DNA of 64,000 nt from Prochilodus magdalenae (taxonomy: Eukaryota > Chordata > Actinopteri > Characiformes > Prochilodontidae): the NCBI GenBank assembly GCA_024036415.1, contig JAMWET010003072.1, positions 102,001 through 166,000 on the forward strand, given 5' to 3'. Of this stretch, positions 13,037 through 24,300 are shown piece by piece (position 1 is the first letter of the stretch; each line of letters begins with the position of its first letter). Both the position numbers and the translations under genes were made by a program. Below the pieces are notes generated by a model that was given only the letters and a program-made list of their open reading frames with translations, was not told the origin of the DNA and ran no database searches.

Positions 13037-13438
13037 GGGGGTACCACTTTAGAATAAGGCTACCTTCATAAAGGATTTAGAAATGGTTTACTAATAGGTT
13101 ACTATTGGTTATTAGGTCATAAACTAAAATTGTTAATGAGCAGTCCACATTATTAAAATGAGCTCCTCCATATGATGCACATGAATATGTATTGAAGCTG
13201 ACAGGGTTAGGTGTACTGGAAAAGACAAAGTAAGATTATTAAACATCAAAATCTGAACAATATAAAAGTGTGTGTGTTCACTGTTAGGCTAATAACAAGT
13301 CACGGTTGTCCTCTATGTGTTGTAACTGCTTATTAATGATTTTAATGTGTTTATGGCCTCATTAATAACCATTAGTGAACTCATTTTAAACCATCCATAG
13401 ACTCTTTATAAAGGTAGCCTTATTTTAAAGTGGTACCC
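13037..13438. mobile_element. Palindromic MITE, ~400 bp
   Basis: Both ends carry matching inverted repeats of 35-50 bp: GGGGTACCACTTTAGAATAA, then GGCTACCTTCATAAAG, on the left, and CTTTATAAAGGTAGCCTTAT, then TTTAAAGTGGTACCC, on the right. Further inward, AAATGGTTTACTAATAGG and TTATTAATGA/TTAATAACCATTAG words continue the symmetry. There is no coding capacity. The superfamily is not determined, because a clean target-site duplication is not visible. Confidence 0.82.
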
Positions 13439-13573
13439 TAAAACTAAACAGAACTGTCGCTGGAAAATGGGGATGTCTGGTCACCCTGGCATCATGGTTG
13501 TAGGACAGGCCTTACCCTGCCTTCAGGGGCTAAACTATCATGTGTGTCGTAGGCCTAGGGCAAGAAAGAGAGA

Positions 13574-13645
13574 AATATATAAAAAAATATATATATATAT
13601 TATATATATTATATAGTATATATTAATAAATAAATAAATAATAAA
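13574..13645. repeat. AT-rich simple repeat
   Basis: (TA)n-like tract followed by AATAAATAAATAAATAATAA. Confidence 0.85.
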
Positions 13646-14988
13646 GACAAAAAGCAAGTATTTAACAGAAAGTTTTGGCGATGCCTTGATAATTAGTTAA
13701 ACATATCCAGTTTTCTCATTATTTCATGTGTCCACTTTTCACCTTTCGCACTTCCAGCCTCAATTTTTTTCAGGACAATTGCTTTCAGTTTTTCCTCCAA
13801 AGTTCAGTCCCAGCAGTTGGTTGCATTTCCCAGGGACACCAGGGGCTTCCCTCTTTGACTTGCAAATATATTCGTTTTCAGATCTGAAGCAAGAGAGTGG
13901 AGCTTGGTTTTCTCCTTTCTCTCGAAGATAGAAGCTTTAAGCCCAGTTTATCTGATGGGGACATTTTTGGTGGTCTACCAGGTGGTCTAACTATGCTGCC
14001 AGGTCTTGCAGTTGTTAATCCTAGTTTTTAAAAAATAACTTTTAATAACTGTCCACTACAGTTTTGTAAACCCAGAATCAATCTTACCCAGACCAATCGT
14101 TGGGTAAGTGGGTGGGTGCAGTGTTTTAAGTCCATCATAAATAAAAAAACACACGGTGGGCTAAGAGTAACTGTAAAGTGGGCCAAATCAAACATATCTA
14201 GTATTTGGTGGGTGTGAAGCGGAGACTACTAAGTGTTTCCAGAGGTTAAAGAGGATGAACTTTAAGAGCGTTTTTCAAGAGTTTTGGAATAAAGCCAACA
14301 ATGGTTGCTGCGCTTTCTAAAATGCACTCCGGCGCAGAGATAGAGATAAGGGAATGACAGCTGTAAAACATGTAGCTCTTTTATTTTGGGCAAATACTGC
14401 CAAGGCATAAACACAAAAGGTAATGAAAGCATGGCAGATAATGACCAGAGGTTGCACAAGTGCACGGAACAGAAATGGACGTTTTCACAGCACTTCATAT
14501 GCCATCAACTGGATGCATTGCGCAAGGCTGTAAAAGCTGTAGTATGATTTCTTGGAAAACATGGGGTGGTGATCAAATATGGGGCTGGAGGATTTGATAA
14601 GTTTCTAAGTGAGGTGTGCGCGCATCTGCGTGTGCATGTGTGCCAGGTGCACGGTGCAGGGATCATATATGAGGTGTATATGTGAGGAATCATATGTGGG
14701 AGTGTAGTTAGGCGTAGTGCATTCTGTAGATTTATCAACATAGAGAGTGCATGGTGCCATGTCATCTTACTGCCATATGAGGACACACACAGCATGTCCA
14801 CAGACTGCTCCCATACTGCCACCTGCAGGCCAGCTGCAGGCACAAATATCAAAACACTAGAATGGAAGTGAGATTGGAGATTCTTTCCTTCAAAAGTGAG
14901 AGTCAATAATGCAACAGCAAGCCAACTGGTAGGTGTAGTTCAGCTTAAGCAGACTTAACCAGATGTGTTAGTTCCATCACATCATCTA
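13646..14988. other. Intergenic, contains one copy of a dispersed repeat
   Basis: The block 13874-14035 shares a recognisable word series with 24591-24720 (GTTTTCAGAT, GGAGCTT, GTTTTCTC, then TTTATCTGAT followed by GGGA). No protein is supported. The 133-codon minus frame at 14505-14906 shows no domain. Confidence 0.45.
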
Positions 14989-15309
14989 CAGGGGTTGGAC
15001 AATGAAACTGAAACACCTGGTTTTAGACCAAAATCATTTATTAGTATGGTGTAGGGCCTCTTTTCACAGATGCGCCAGCAAGACGTGCACCAACAACAAA
15101 CCAACCAACAACAAAACTGTGCTCTTACCTGCTAACTGCCACCAACAACAAAACCAACAGCATAAACTGTGCTCTTTTACCTGCTAACTCTTACTCTGCT
15201 CTTACTGGTGCAATGTGCAATTAATGAAGATTGGCCACCAGGCTGGTCCAATTTAGCCATGAGACCTCCCAAACTAAAATGGTGTTTCAGTTTCATTGTC
15301 CAACCCCGG
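14989..15309 (-). mobile_element. Second internally deleted Tc1/mariner-like copy
   Basis: It has the same terminal repeat as the element at 10980 (CAGGGGTTGGACAATGAAAC at the left, its complement at the right with a terminal CTG to CGG change) and TA at 14987-14988 and 15310-15311. Its left interior (TTTAGACC, then ATTTATTAGTATGGTGTAGG) matches the complement of the right interior of the first copy, so it lies in the opposite orientation. It has lost essentially all transposase sequence. Confidence 0.85.
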
Positions 15310-15849
15310 TATATACAACCAATAAACAGTCAACCATATATACCGAAATGTTGAATTGGAAAGCAGGAGAGATATTACACCGAACGTGACTGGATGGAAA
15401 CCATTTGGAAAGTAGGGGAGACAGGGTATGGCTGTAATATGAGGAGAGTTGTAACACCAACAGCTCCACTAATTAGGGCTCATGGGATTCGTGAAATCAT
15501 TTCAGTGTTTCCCCTTATCCTTCCTGATCACACATGGTGGTCACTGTGTGGCTTTCATCTGTGTTTCTTTAGTCTGTTACAGCCTACCCCTGCATGTGTT
15601 ACCACCTGCCCCGGTAGTGGGGTAGGTTGTAACAAAGGAACACTGTGCATTTGATGTTGGCGCACAATGCCTGAGGCCTGAAGTAGTACCCTTAGTAGTA
15701 CCCTGCATTCAGCTTTATTGATGGGTCACCACATGTGCACACGTCCACACAAGGATTCATGAGATGTCAGGGAACGTTAATATGTTAGAGTATTGCCCTT
15801 CATAGTCCAGTAGCTTTTTAAATCCAGTAGGTATTTAAATGCTCATGAG
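15310..15849. other. Intergenic, nothing recognised
   Basis: Unique-looking sequence; the 86-codon frame at 15394-15654 has no domain. Confidence 0.4.
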
Positions 15850-15962
15850 TAGATAGATAGATAGATAGATAGACAGATAGATATAGATCGATAGATCGAT
15901 AGATCGATAGATAGATACTTTATTGATCCCAGAGGGAAATTCAAGGCATCCAGTAGCAGATG
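15850..15962. repeat. (GATA)n joined to a LINE-like 3' end
   Basis: (GATA)n with GATC variants at 15850-15917 runs straight into ACTTTATTGATCCCAGAGGG and AAATTCAAGG. That junction is very common in fish genomes, where non-LTR element ends abut GATA repeats. The element family is inferred only from this signature. Confidence 0.65.
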
Positions 15963-16050
15963 TGCACAGATGTAACACAAGAAGCACAAGACAGAGTGAT
16001 ACAGGTAGAGACAAAGATACACTATAAAGTATGAAAGTATAAAAATAGAG

Positions 16051-16171
16051 TCCTTAGTGTCTGTGTAAAGTCCTTAGTGTCTGTGTAAAGTCCTTCAGTG
16101 TCTGTGTAAAGTCCTTCAGTGTCTGTGTAAAGTCCTTAGTGTCTGTGTAAATTCCTTCAGTGTCTGTATAA
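16051..16171. repeat. 20-21-bp minisatellite, about 6 units
   Basis: Tandem copies of TCCTTAGTGTCTGTGTAAAG alternate with a 21-bp variant carrying an extra C (TCCTTCAGTG...). The final unit degrades to TCTGTATAATGG. Confidence 0.95.
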
Positions 16172-16912
16172 TGGAGGTAGTGGTACAGCATTTGCTGTGC
16201 AAAGTAAGATGACGACTGTCAGCCATATAGACAGTGCAATAGAGAAGATGGCTGGTGTCAGTCATATATACAGTGCAAGCAATATATACACCATTAAGCA
16301 ATAACTAGGGCAAATAAAGCATTTTAAATTTTTATTTTTGTTTGAGTAGACATTAGAAACTCCAGCCCTGCTTGGCGCCAACTCCTTCGCCATAGTGCTT
16401 AGGTTTTTAGAGGTGTCTCATGCATGGTTACAGACACAGACGACCCACTCACACCGTCCCTCATTAGCTATTAACTTGCCAGGCCAATAACGGCGCATCC
16501 AGACAAACAACTCCTAGTTCAGTTTTATGAAACTCCAATTCTTGTGTGTTGTGTATAATACACAAAAAAATGTTCTTGGAACAATGCTTCATTTTGTAAC
16601 GGGTGACTCACTCCAGGCGGGATTGAACCCAGACCTGCCACGTGCAAACCCAACGTAAACTGGGTGAGCCACCGGGAAGTTTGAAAGGAACCCAAGTGCA
16701 GAGGAGGCGGAAAAAATTCCTTCAGTGTCTGTGTAATGGAAAAGTGGTATACCATTTGCTGTGCAAAATTAATATGGCGACCAGGAGCCACAAAGGAAAT
16801 ATGCAATAGAGCTGGCGAGCTGGTGGGTAACAAACATATATACAGTGAAAGTGTATATCCCCCACTAAAAGACAAAGGGATCAGGGCAAAAAACAGGGCA
16901 GTGCTTTTTTAA
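16151..16912. repeat. Diverged duplicated block flanking a tRNA-like sequence
   Basis: Block a (16151-16340) and block b (16716-16912) share the series ATTCCTTCAGTGTCTGT, AATGGA, GTGGTA, CATTTGCTGTGCAAA, ATATATACAGTG and TTTATTTTTGTTT. Between them, on the minus strand at about 16600-16685, is a tRNA-like segment with a B-box-like GGTTCAATCCC. The arrangement suggests a repeat-in-repeat insertion or an old segmental duplication, not a gene. Confidence 0.6.
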
Positions 16913-18407
16913 CAATGGAATCTTTATTTTTGTTTCACTTCTCACTTTTCTCTTTTGTCTTTTCAGTTTACACTTTTCGCTTTTCTCTTTGTGTAAAATT
17001 TTCAGTTTCGGGGGGGTCTCTTTTTAGTTTTCAGTTTCCAGTTTACAACTCTCTTCTCTTTTCTCTTTTCAATTTTTAGACCAGGTTACCGGCATGAGTC
17101 TAAGACAAAGACTGACCCACCAACGCTGGTCTGGAGCGCAGCTCTTAAGTAGAGTGTCCCACAGGTGTGTTTAATCTGCCTTGATGGGGCCTGCTCCTGC
17201 GTTGCCCCCTAGTGGCTGGTGCAGGACAAGTCCCAGAACCTGCCCTTACACATTTATACTTGGATTAATTTTGGATTAATTTTGGATGAACTTTACTAAA
17301 AAAAAACATTCAAGTAATTACATATTCAAAGTATTCACACTGGGTAGTTGGTATTTGCCATATACCCAAACGTCTAGCTAAATTGGTAACTGGCTAGTGG
17401 ACACATACTACCACAGCTCAACAGATTTTAAAATGTGTTCCTGAATTTGTACTCATTCAATCAGCATGTGCTTGTCTTATTTTGTACCAGACGCCAAGGC
17501 TGGCATATGATGTATTGATTAATCTCAGAGGTGTTCAGTAGAACTAAGGTCAGGACTAGTGCAAACTACAGAATATTAAAATGACCAAACCATGCAGGAC
17601 CAGGAAAGGGCATTCCCTGACTTGTTACCTCAGAGCTGGAAGCGTGTTGTATATGGCTTTCCACGCTGTAGCATTAACATTACCCCTGTGTTGAGCTAAA
17701 GTTAATTTGCATGAATATTTTTTTTCGCCGTTCCACATAAAATACCAACATCTAAAAGACAGTCTATGTTTTATTTGGAAATCTGTGACGGACATTTTAG
17801 TACATGGTCTCCCTTGTGGCAGGGTCTCAGCAACCCTTTCAGTAGTGAGGCTGGTGGAGCCGCTGCTGCTGTTTTCCATGCTAGTCACGGTCAGTGTGGT
17901 GATGTACCTAAGAGTGCCTGAAAGCTTAGAGATGCTTTTCCTCTCCTTGCAATATTGGTCCCATTGTTTGGAGATCAATATGTGATTGTTCAGTTCTCCT
18001 GTGATTTTATAATTGTGCTGAGGGTAAGCTAGCGTATTACGTGTTCGCTTCAGCTGTTGAACACCTCACCAACAGGAGAGTTCGCTTAGCAATACTTACC
18101 AAGAATCCACAGAGAACAATAATCACTGATTGGCCGGTTTTCATGATCTGCATTTGAACAAAATGTAATCTTCTTGTTATGTTCCAGCCAAGCAAAGGAA
18201 TATCACAGTAACAAAGCAACTGGTGGAAGACCAAGGCCTGAGTAAACGAGTGAATAAAGTAAATCAGCTGCTTGATTGGAATGAAAACCCAACCGATCCT
18301 CTCCGGATTAGATGGGTCACGTTAAGGATTTCTGTCAGAAGGAGGACATGGGATCTCAGAGAAGCTCTTCAGAGATATTTTTGATATTCTATTCCCCAGC
18401 TGTTACC
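16913..18407. other. Intergenic, repeat-like but unassigned
   Basis: 17190-17260 (CTAGTGGCTGGTGCAGGACA region) and 17625-17900 (TTGCATGAATATT, then GTGACGGACATTTTAGTACA) look like interspersed repeats by composition and codon-poor frames. The 117-codon minus frame at 17625-17978 lacks any domain. Confidence 0.4.
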
Positions 18408-18430
18408 CACACCCACACCCACACGCACAA

Positions 18431-18468
<38 letters not shown>

Positions 18469-18786
18469 ACCCACAAACACACAACACAACCACACCCACA
18501 CACACAAACAACTACACCCCCCCAACACACACACACACCCACACCCAAACAACCCCCCCCACACACACACACACCACACACACACCCACACCTACACACA
18601 CCCACCCACCCACACACACCCACACCCAAACACCCCCCCCCACACACACATACACACACACAACCACACACACACAAACACAACCACACCCCCCCACACA
18701 CACACAATCAAACAACCCCCCCCCCCACACACACACACACACACAACCACCCAAACACACCCCCCCCACACACACACACACACCCA
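18408..18786. repeat. Long CA/poly-C low-complexity tract
   Basis: About 380 bp of (CA)n broken by runs of 7-9 C. Several frames stay open on both strands (THTHT, VCVCV repeats) only because of the dinucleotide repeat. Confidence 0.97.
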
Positions 18787-19930
18787 CAAAGCTTTACAGT
18801 TTCTTATTTCTTTCTGATGCTTTCAGCAGTTGGTTCGCTGTGATAGTCTCTCTGCCACAATCACTTCATTAGATACTCATTAGCTTAATAAACTCCGTTT
18901 ATTGAAAGTGAAACAGATTCAACAGAGGTAATAAAGGTCATGTTCTGACTGGATCAATGTTTAGTTACAAAGTGTTGGTCACAGTCCATTTCTGTAGTAA
19001 AATGTGGAAGGGAACAGGGAACAGTGAGGGAACAGGTCCGACCTTATGACTCCAGCCATCGTCAATGAGAGTGCAATGATATTGTTCTGACTAAAATGTT
19101 CTGCACAGGCCTCTTATTTTCGTTCACATTATCCATAGAATTCACCTAGCATCTTTCGCTTAAAGTAGAAAAGTGAGGATTTCTTATCGGAAATGGTTGC
19201 CAGTGTTAAAACCACAGTAAATGCTCGAATAAAATTAAATTATTAACTTGAAGAATATTTATTTGTAAAGCAAATTTACTGTTGTCTATTTACAGAGCCT
19301 TTATATATGAAATGTATAACCTTTCATATAAACATCAAGATATGTACAAATCTATGGGTATATATTTAACATTAAACCATATTATACAGTAATACAAATG
19401 TTCATATACTGTGGTTGACCAAGGTTCTGCGTTATCCAGCTGCAGGTATAACATTTAGAATGGCAACCCCCAAACAGGGGTTTGACTATTGGTCACTTTT
19501 TGGTATTTCCATAGTTATCATGTTTTAATGCTTTATACAGCAGGCACTGCCTTTGATTTCCGTGTTCTGTACAGATTCACACGTACATATGTAAGAACTT
19601 ACATCAATAGGTACATTATGTCATGACAGCCAACGTGACTCTTTGATCATTATTTGAGAACTTCCTCAGTAAGGGGAAGGTAGCCTGGATACTGACATAT
19701 GATAACATAGGTAGGGCTAACATCTCTGCAGATGACCAGTCAGTGTAGATCACTGCAACTGCATGTGCTACAGCACGTATCTCGACTTATAGTCATATGC
19801 AAAAGTCATGAGATTCTAAGCGAAAAAAATAAAGACACATTCTCTACAAGGAACAAATTCAAATATGCCATTTTTTGCAAATTAAGTATATAAAAATATG
19901 CCATAGCTTCAGCACTAGTAAACTTTTTGT
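18787..19930. other. Intergenic, nothing recognised
   Basis: AT-rich sequence downstream (in transcription sense) of arhgap27. A second possible minus-strand AATAAA lies at 19263-19258, so the transcript could extend this far. Confidence 0.4.
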
Positions 19931-21199
19931 TTTATTTGTTTTCCAATACGTTAACTTAAGCAAATACACAGTAAGTGTTTGTGGTAATCCTGACGAGAAT
20001 GACTTAAACATGAATCCAAAAATAACCTCAAAACACAAATCCAATGAGCCGCCAAACTTTTGCATACAACTATATAGGAGTCTTGAGCTCACATTAATGA
20101 TGATGATGAGGATAATGATCTTTTGGCAGCATTGAATGACAGAATGCCAGATCAGAATGGCTCCCCTGAGTCACCTACCAGCAGGCACCTACTTGGACAG
20201 ATTAGATAACAAGAACAGTATCAGCCTTTAATGCTTACAATGTGTCGTGGCAAATAAATTGTGCCCAGTGTGCCGTAGAGAAAGTCCAGTCTCGTAGTTT
20301 GTTCCTACTGAAGACTCTTCAGGCTTGCTCAGGCACATAGTGGTGGAGGAAAATACTCTCACCCCACCACAGAGCTGATAGGCCAGAACCAAAGTCAAAC
20401 TGAAGCTTTATAGACTTGTTAATGTACAGATTAGCCAATCCAGGCCAAATAAAAACCAGTGGTGTGCATCCATGGTCCATCCCCACAGCCTCTAGCTTCT
20501 AGCATGATCCCTCTGTAGAGTAAAATGTCCCTAGCCTGAGTGTCCACATTCTGGTTGCTAGCTTCTCAATCCCACGCAGACTCTGTAAACACTAAATGCT
20601 TGGACACAAAGCAAAATTCTTGTAATCTGGGGACTTCACAGTATGGACAAATGCAAATCTGTGACTGGTTGGTTCACATCAGACCAGTCATGCCAAAAAG
20701 CTATTTAACTTTGGAATAAAATACACTGGAGATAAAAGTATTGGAGATGCTACACAATAACATGCTAGCTAGCTGTAATACTTATTAATTAGAGCTGCAT
20801 GATATGGGCAAAATATCGTTTTATGCCTTGCAATAAATTATTCAGGCGTTAATGAATCTTTCGTTGTTAAATATTGACTCTAAATGGGCCTGTGTTATTA
20901 TTGACCAAAATGATCTATGTTTGTTCCATATTGTGCCTGGTCATAAAGCTCACATTACCAAGTTATCAAATGACTTGTTAATATTGTGGCAAAGCCCAGT
21001 ACTGCGCTAACCATTCTCAAACAGATCTCTGTGATTGACCAGTGTTCTGTATTTGTCCGCATTCCCCAAGTACCATTAGATAAAGTTGTACATATGGCTG
21101 TTTTGTGATGCCTGAACACTGCAGTGGTCATCCGTTTCAGACTCCTGGGGTCAAGGTTTAGCATCAGGGGTTGCTGATACGACACTCAGGTTGAGTGGC
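19931..21199 (-). other. arhgap27: Probable 3' UTR of arhgap27
   Basis: This follows directly after the stop codon at 21202-21200 with no further conserved frame. The first clear minus-strand AATAAA toward lower coordinates is at 19936-19931. The true 3' end needs transcript data; the extent given is an estimate. Confidence 0.35.
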
Positions 21200-21377
21200 T
21201 CATCTGGGGCGGAAGACTTCATTGAACTCGTTGAGGATGAGCTCCACTATCTGGTTTTGGAAGACCATGTGGATTGTGATGTTGCCTGACTCCTCCTCAG
21301 GCCGGAGTAGGGTGGGACCAAACACTATGGCCATACTCTGAATAGACATGCGGTTTGACTCCCCATGTTCAATCACC
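21200..21377 (-). CDS. arhgap27: arhgap27 last coding exon: RhoGAP end and stop
   Basis: Residues 915-973 and TGA at 21202-21200. It holds RMSIQSMAIVFGPTLLRP, with the conserved Asn (ESNRM) and the FGPTLL motif, and ends MVFQNQIVELILNEFNEVFR plus PR. Acceptor TGTCCTACAG. Confidence 0.96.
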
Positions 21378-24300
21378 CTGTAGGACAGAAGAACAAGTCA
21401 GGAAAACAGCACATGCGGTCAGTTTAGAATTACTTTGGTAAAGATTAGCATAAAGGTGAAGTATTAGCATAATTACAAAACAGATTGGCCTTAATAGATC
21501 ACACACTGACTGCGAGAAAAGGCTACATGTCTCAAAATGCCCACATGCACTGTTAGGTCCAAAACTACAGTTTGATGCCACGTAGATGACACGTTTTACC
21601 AATCCTTGGGAAATGGCACATTGTAAGACCTTAAGTTATAGAGGAAACACTGATGCCATGTAACACAGAATAGTCATAGTTCAGTTCGATTACAGTTTAG
21701 AAGAATCGCCTTACTTGCGTAGGTGCTTAAAAAGCACTTCCATGGTGTTGTGATTGGGCAAAGGCAGTGCTCTCACCAAGTCCTGCATGTAAGAAACCTT
21801 CTGGCTATAGTCACTGATTTCTGGAAAAATAAAAAAAGTAAATTAAATAAAAAATAAATAAATGTAAAAGCATTCATATACTACGTGCATCAAAGTAGCC
21901 TCTCTTTTGCATTTTGAAACACCGGAAATGTTTGTTTAGGAATTAATTTACAAATAGACATCAATTTAACTAATTATATTTGTCAAATACACTTACAAGT
22001 CCTTAAGCATAGCCTTTAGATCATGATTATGAGAATGCAAAACATAAATTCAACATATATACAGCAAGTGTGCCCAAATTTAATTCCTTTTACTTCATGC
22101 TTTTAGAAGCACCACTGAAGTAAACATGAGAGCAACCACACCTTGACCATATGATCAATGACATCAGCAACTTCTGATGGCTTTTATCTATGACTATATG
22201 TAAAAGTTGATGTGCCTGATTTTAAAAAGCATAGTATACAGAAACGGACTTTTACATTCCCACCCTATTTATCCACCATCATGTTGCCTGATACTGGATC
22301 ACTGAGCCACGTGACAGCTTTGTATGTGTTTAATGTGTGCTTATTCATTATATGAAGGCTACTCTGTATTTGCACACAAGGAGAAGCCAATATATTTTCG
22401 CTACAGAGAACAATGAAGGTTTTGTAATCCACAGTGCTTTAAATACATTTCATCTCATTCACAGCACATCCCAAAGAAACCGCATCCCTGGTTCACTCAC
22501 TGATGGCAGCGATGAACTTGTCAAAGAAGCTATAAGGGAAAAGAGGCTCTGGAAGCTCCCTGAAGAAGAGCTTCAGCGCTCCAGTGATGACATGGATTTC
22601 TTCCCACTGCCCATCATCCAGATCTAGATCCTCCTCTACAACACAGACACCACACATGACATTAAGGAACGGTTTGAAGATGGATTTAATATGTCGCTGT
22701 GTTGGGCAGGATGAATTCCATGTATACTGCCAACACGGAAATGTGTTCTTGTTTACCGTGGTCGGCTTTGTGCCGAAGCCTCTGGATGACTGCCAGGTTT
22801 CCGCTCACTCTGTAGATGCCGTCAACGTTCAAACCTGCTCAGAGTTAAAGCACACAGGCCACTATTAATAGTAATGTTTATTAACACGGGCAATGAGCAT
22901 CTTTCTCTTACTGGTTCATCTGACCTAATCATAATCTAAGATTAGCTACCCTAACAGTCTGCACAGGAGCATTCAAAGGCAAAGGAGAGGACTCGAGTCA
23001 GACCAAGGTCACAGCAGCTTACCTCTTTTCTCCACGGTCTTTATACATTTCTCCACAAATTTGGGGACAGTGTTGTTCTCCCGATGACACAGCGTGTCCA
23101 AGTGGCAGCCAAAGACAATGTCTAAGAGAAAAGTAACGTGAGGAATACATAGAAAAAGACGAAGAGTAATGTATTAGTATCTTCCTGCCTCAATAAAGAG
23201 CTTTTAAAGTCCCAGGGAACACACTTTCAAATATTTCAAATGTTTGTATGATACTAAAATTGAGTGTTATATTAAACATCCAAACACGTTTGTGAAAAAA
23301 CAACATAGAAATATAATATAACATGGTAGAGAATCACTCATCAGACCTATCTGAGCACTGTCTGGGTGTGGTGCTAATGTTTTGATGAACGTGTGTGACT
23401 GAGAGTCCTGTGAACACACTCAAAACACACCAGGCTGTTAATGTCACTGATTCACTGAGCGTAAATGGTGTTAAAGGTGGTGCTGTAGAGTCTGCTGTGA
23501 GCACTGGCTCTCTGAAAACATGATCCAGCTTTTTAAAGGCGAGGTCTTAAAGAAGGTGAGGTTCTGATTCACTTTACTACTGGGTGTGCATCCAGTGAAC
23601 GTTGGTGTGGCTGTTTGACCAAATGATGGCTGTGTGACCTTATTAGCTCCACCTATTGTAAAGTTATTCACAGTAACTCTGTGTATGAATACTGTGTGCC
23701 CAATAAGTTGGATTAGCCTACTTAGTAGGGTTGTGCTGTTATTAATTCTTGGTTAACTTCATTAAAATAACGTGAGTAATTTAGCACACACTCACCTTTA
23801 ATATAGCCCTTGTCTTTGACAGATTGCAGTGTGGGTCGTCTCTGGAGGAACTTGCGCAGCTTAGTGCGAACACGGCCCTGCTCGGTGTCTGTAGCGGCTG
23901 TGGAACTCTGCCTCACAGCTGGGTGATGAAACACCAAAAATAAAAGCTTGATCTTTGAATTAAGATTAAGGCCGGTTCTAGACCTGAACTACATTTACTA
24001 CATCTATTAATGTCTAGTTCCATCACTTTACGTATATTTGAGTATGTTTGGTTTTTGTGTTTAGAGAGTACAAATGTATCCATGTGTCTTACTCACCGGT
24101 GCTCTTCCGCTCTACAGGCTGTGGGGACTTTTCCATTACCTCATCTTCCTCTTCCTCTGAGTAATGTTCATGATCCTATAAACATTCAATTAGCAGTTAT
24201 TTTTAAGAACGCAATGATCAATACTTTCTTTGATTTTCCTTTTTTTGCCCTGAAAAGTGCACTCTGCTCTACAGTGCTGTCAGTGGACAGCCTTCAACAG

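Noticed and set aside
16051..16171. CRISPR-like array
   Set aside because: The repeats are directly adjacent with no unique spacers; a eukaryotic minisatellite.
18369..18872. 186-codon plus frame and 112-codon minus frame
   Set aside because: Almost entirely CA/poly-C repeat; threonine-histidine and valine-cysteine runs are artefacts.
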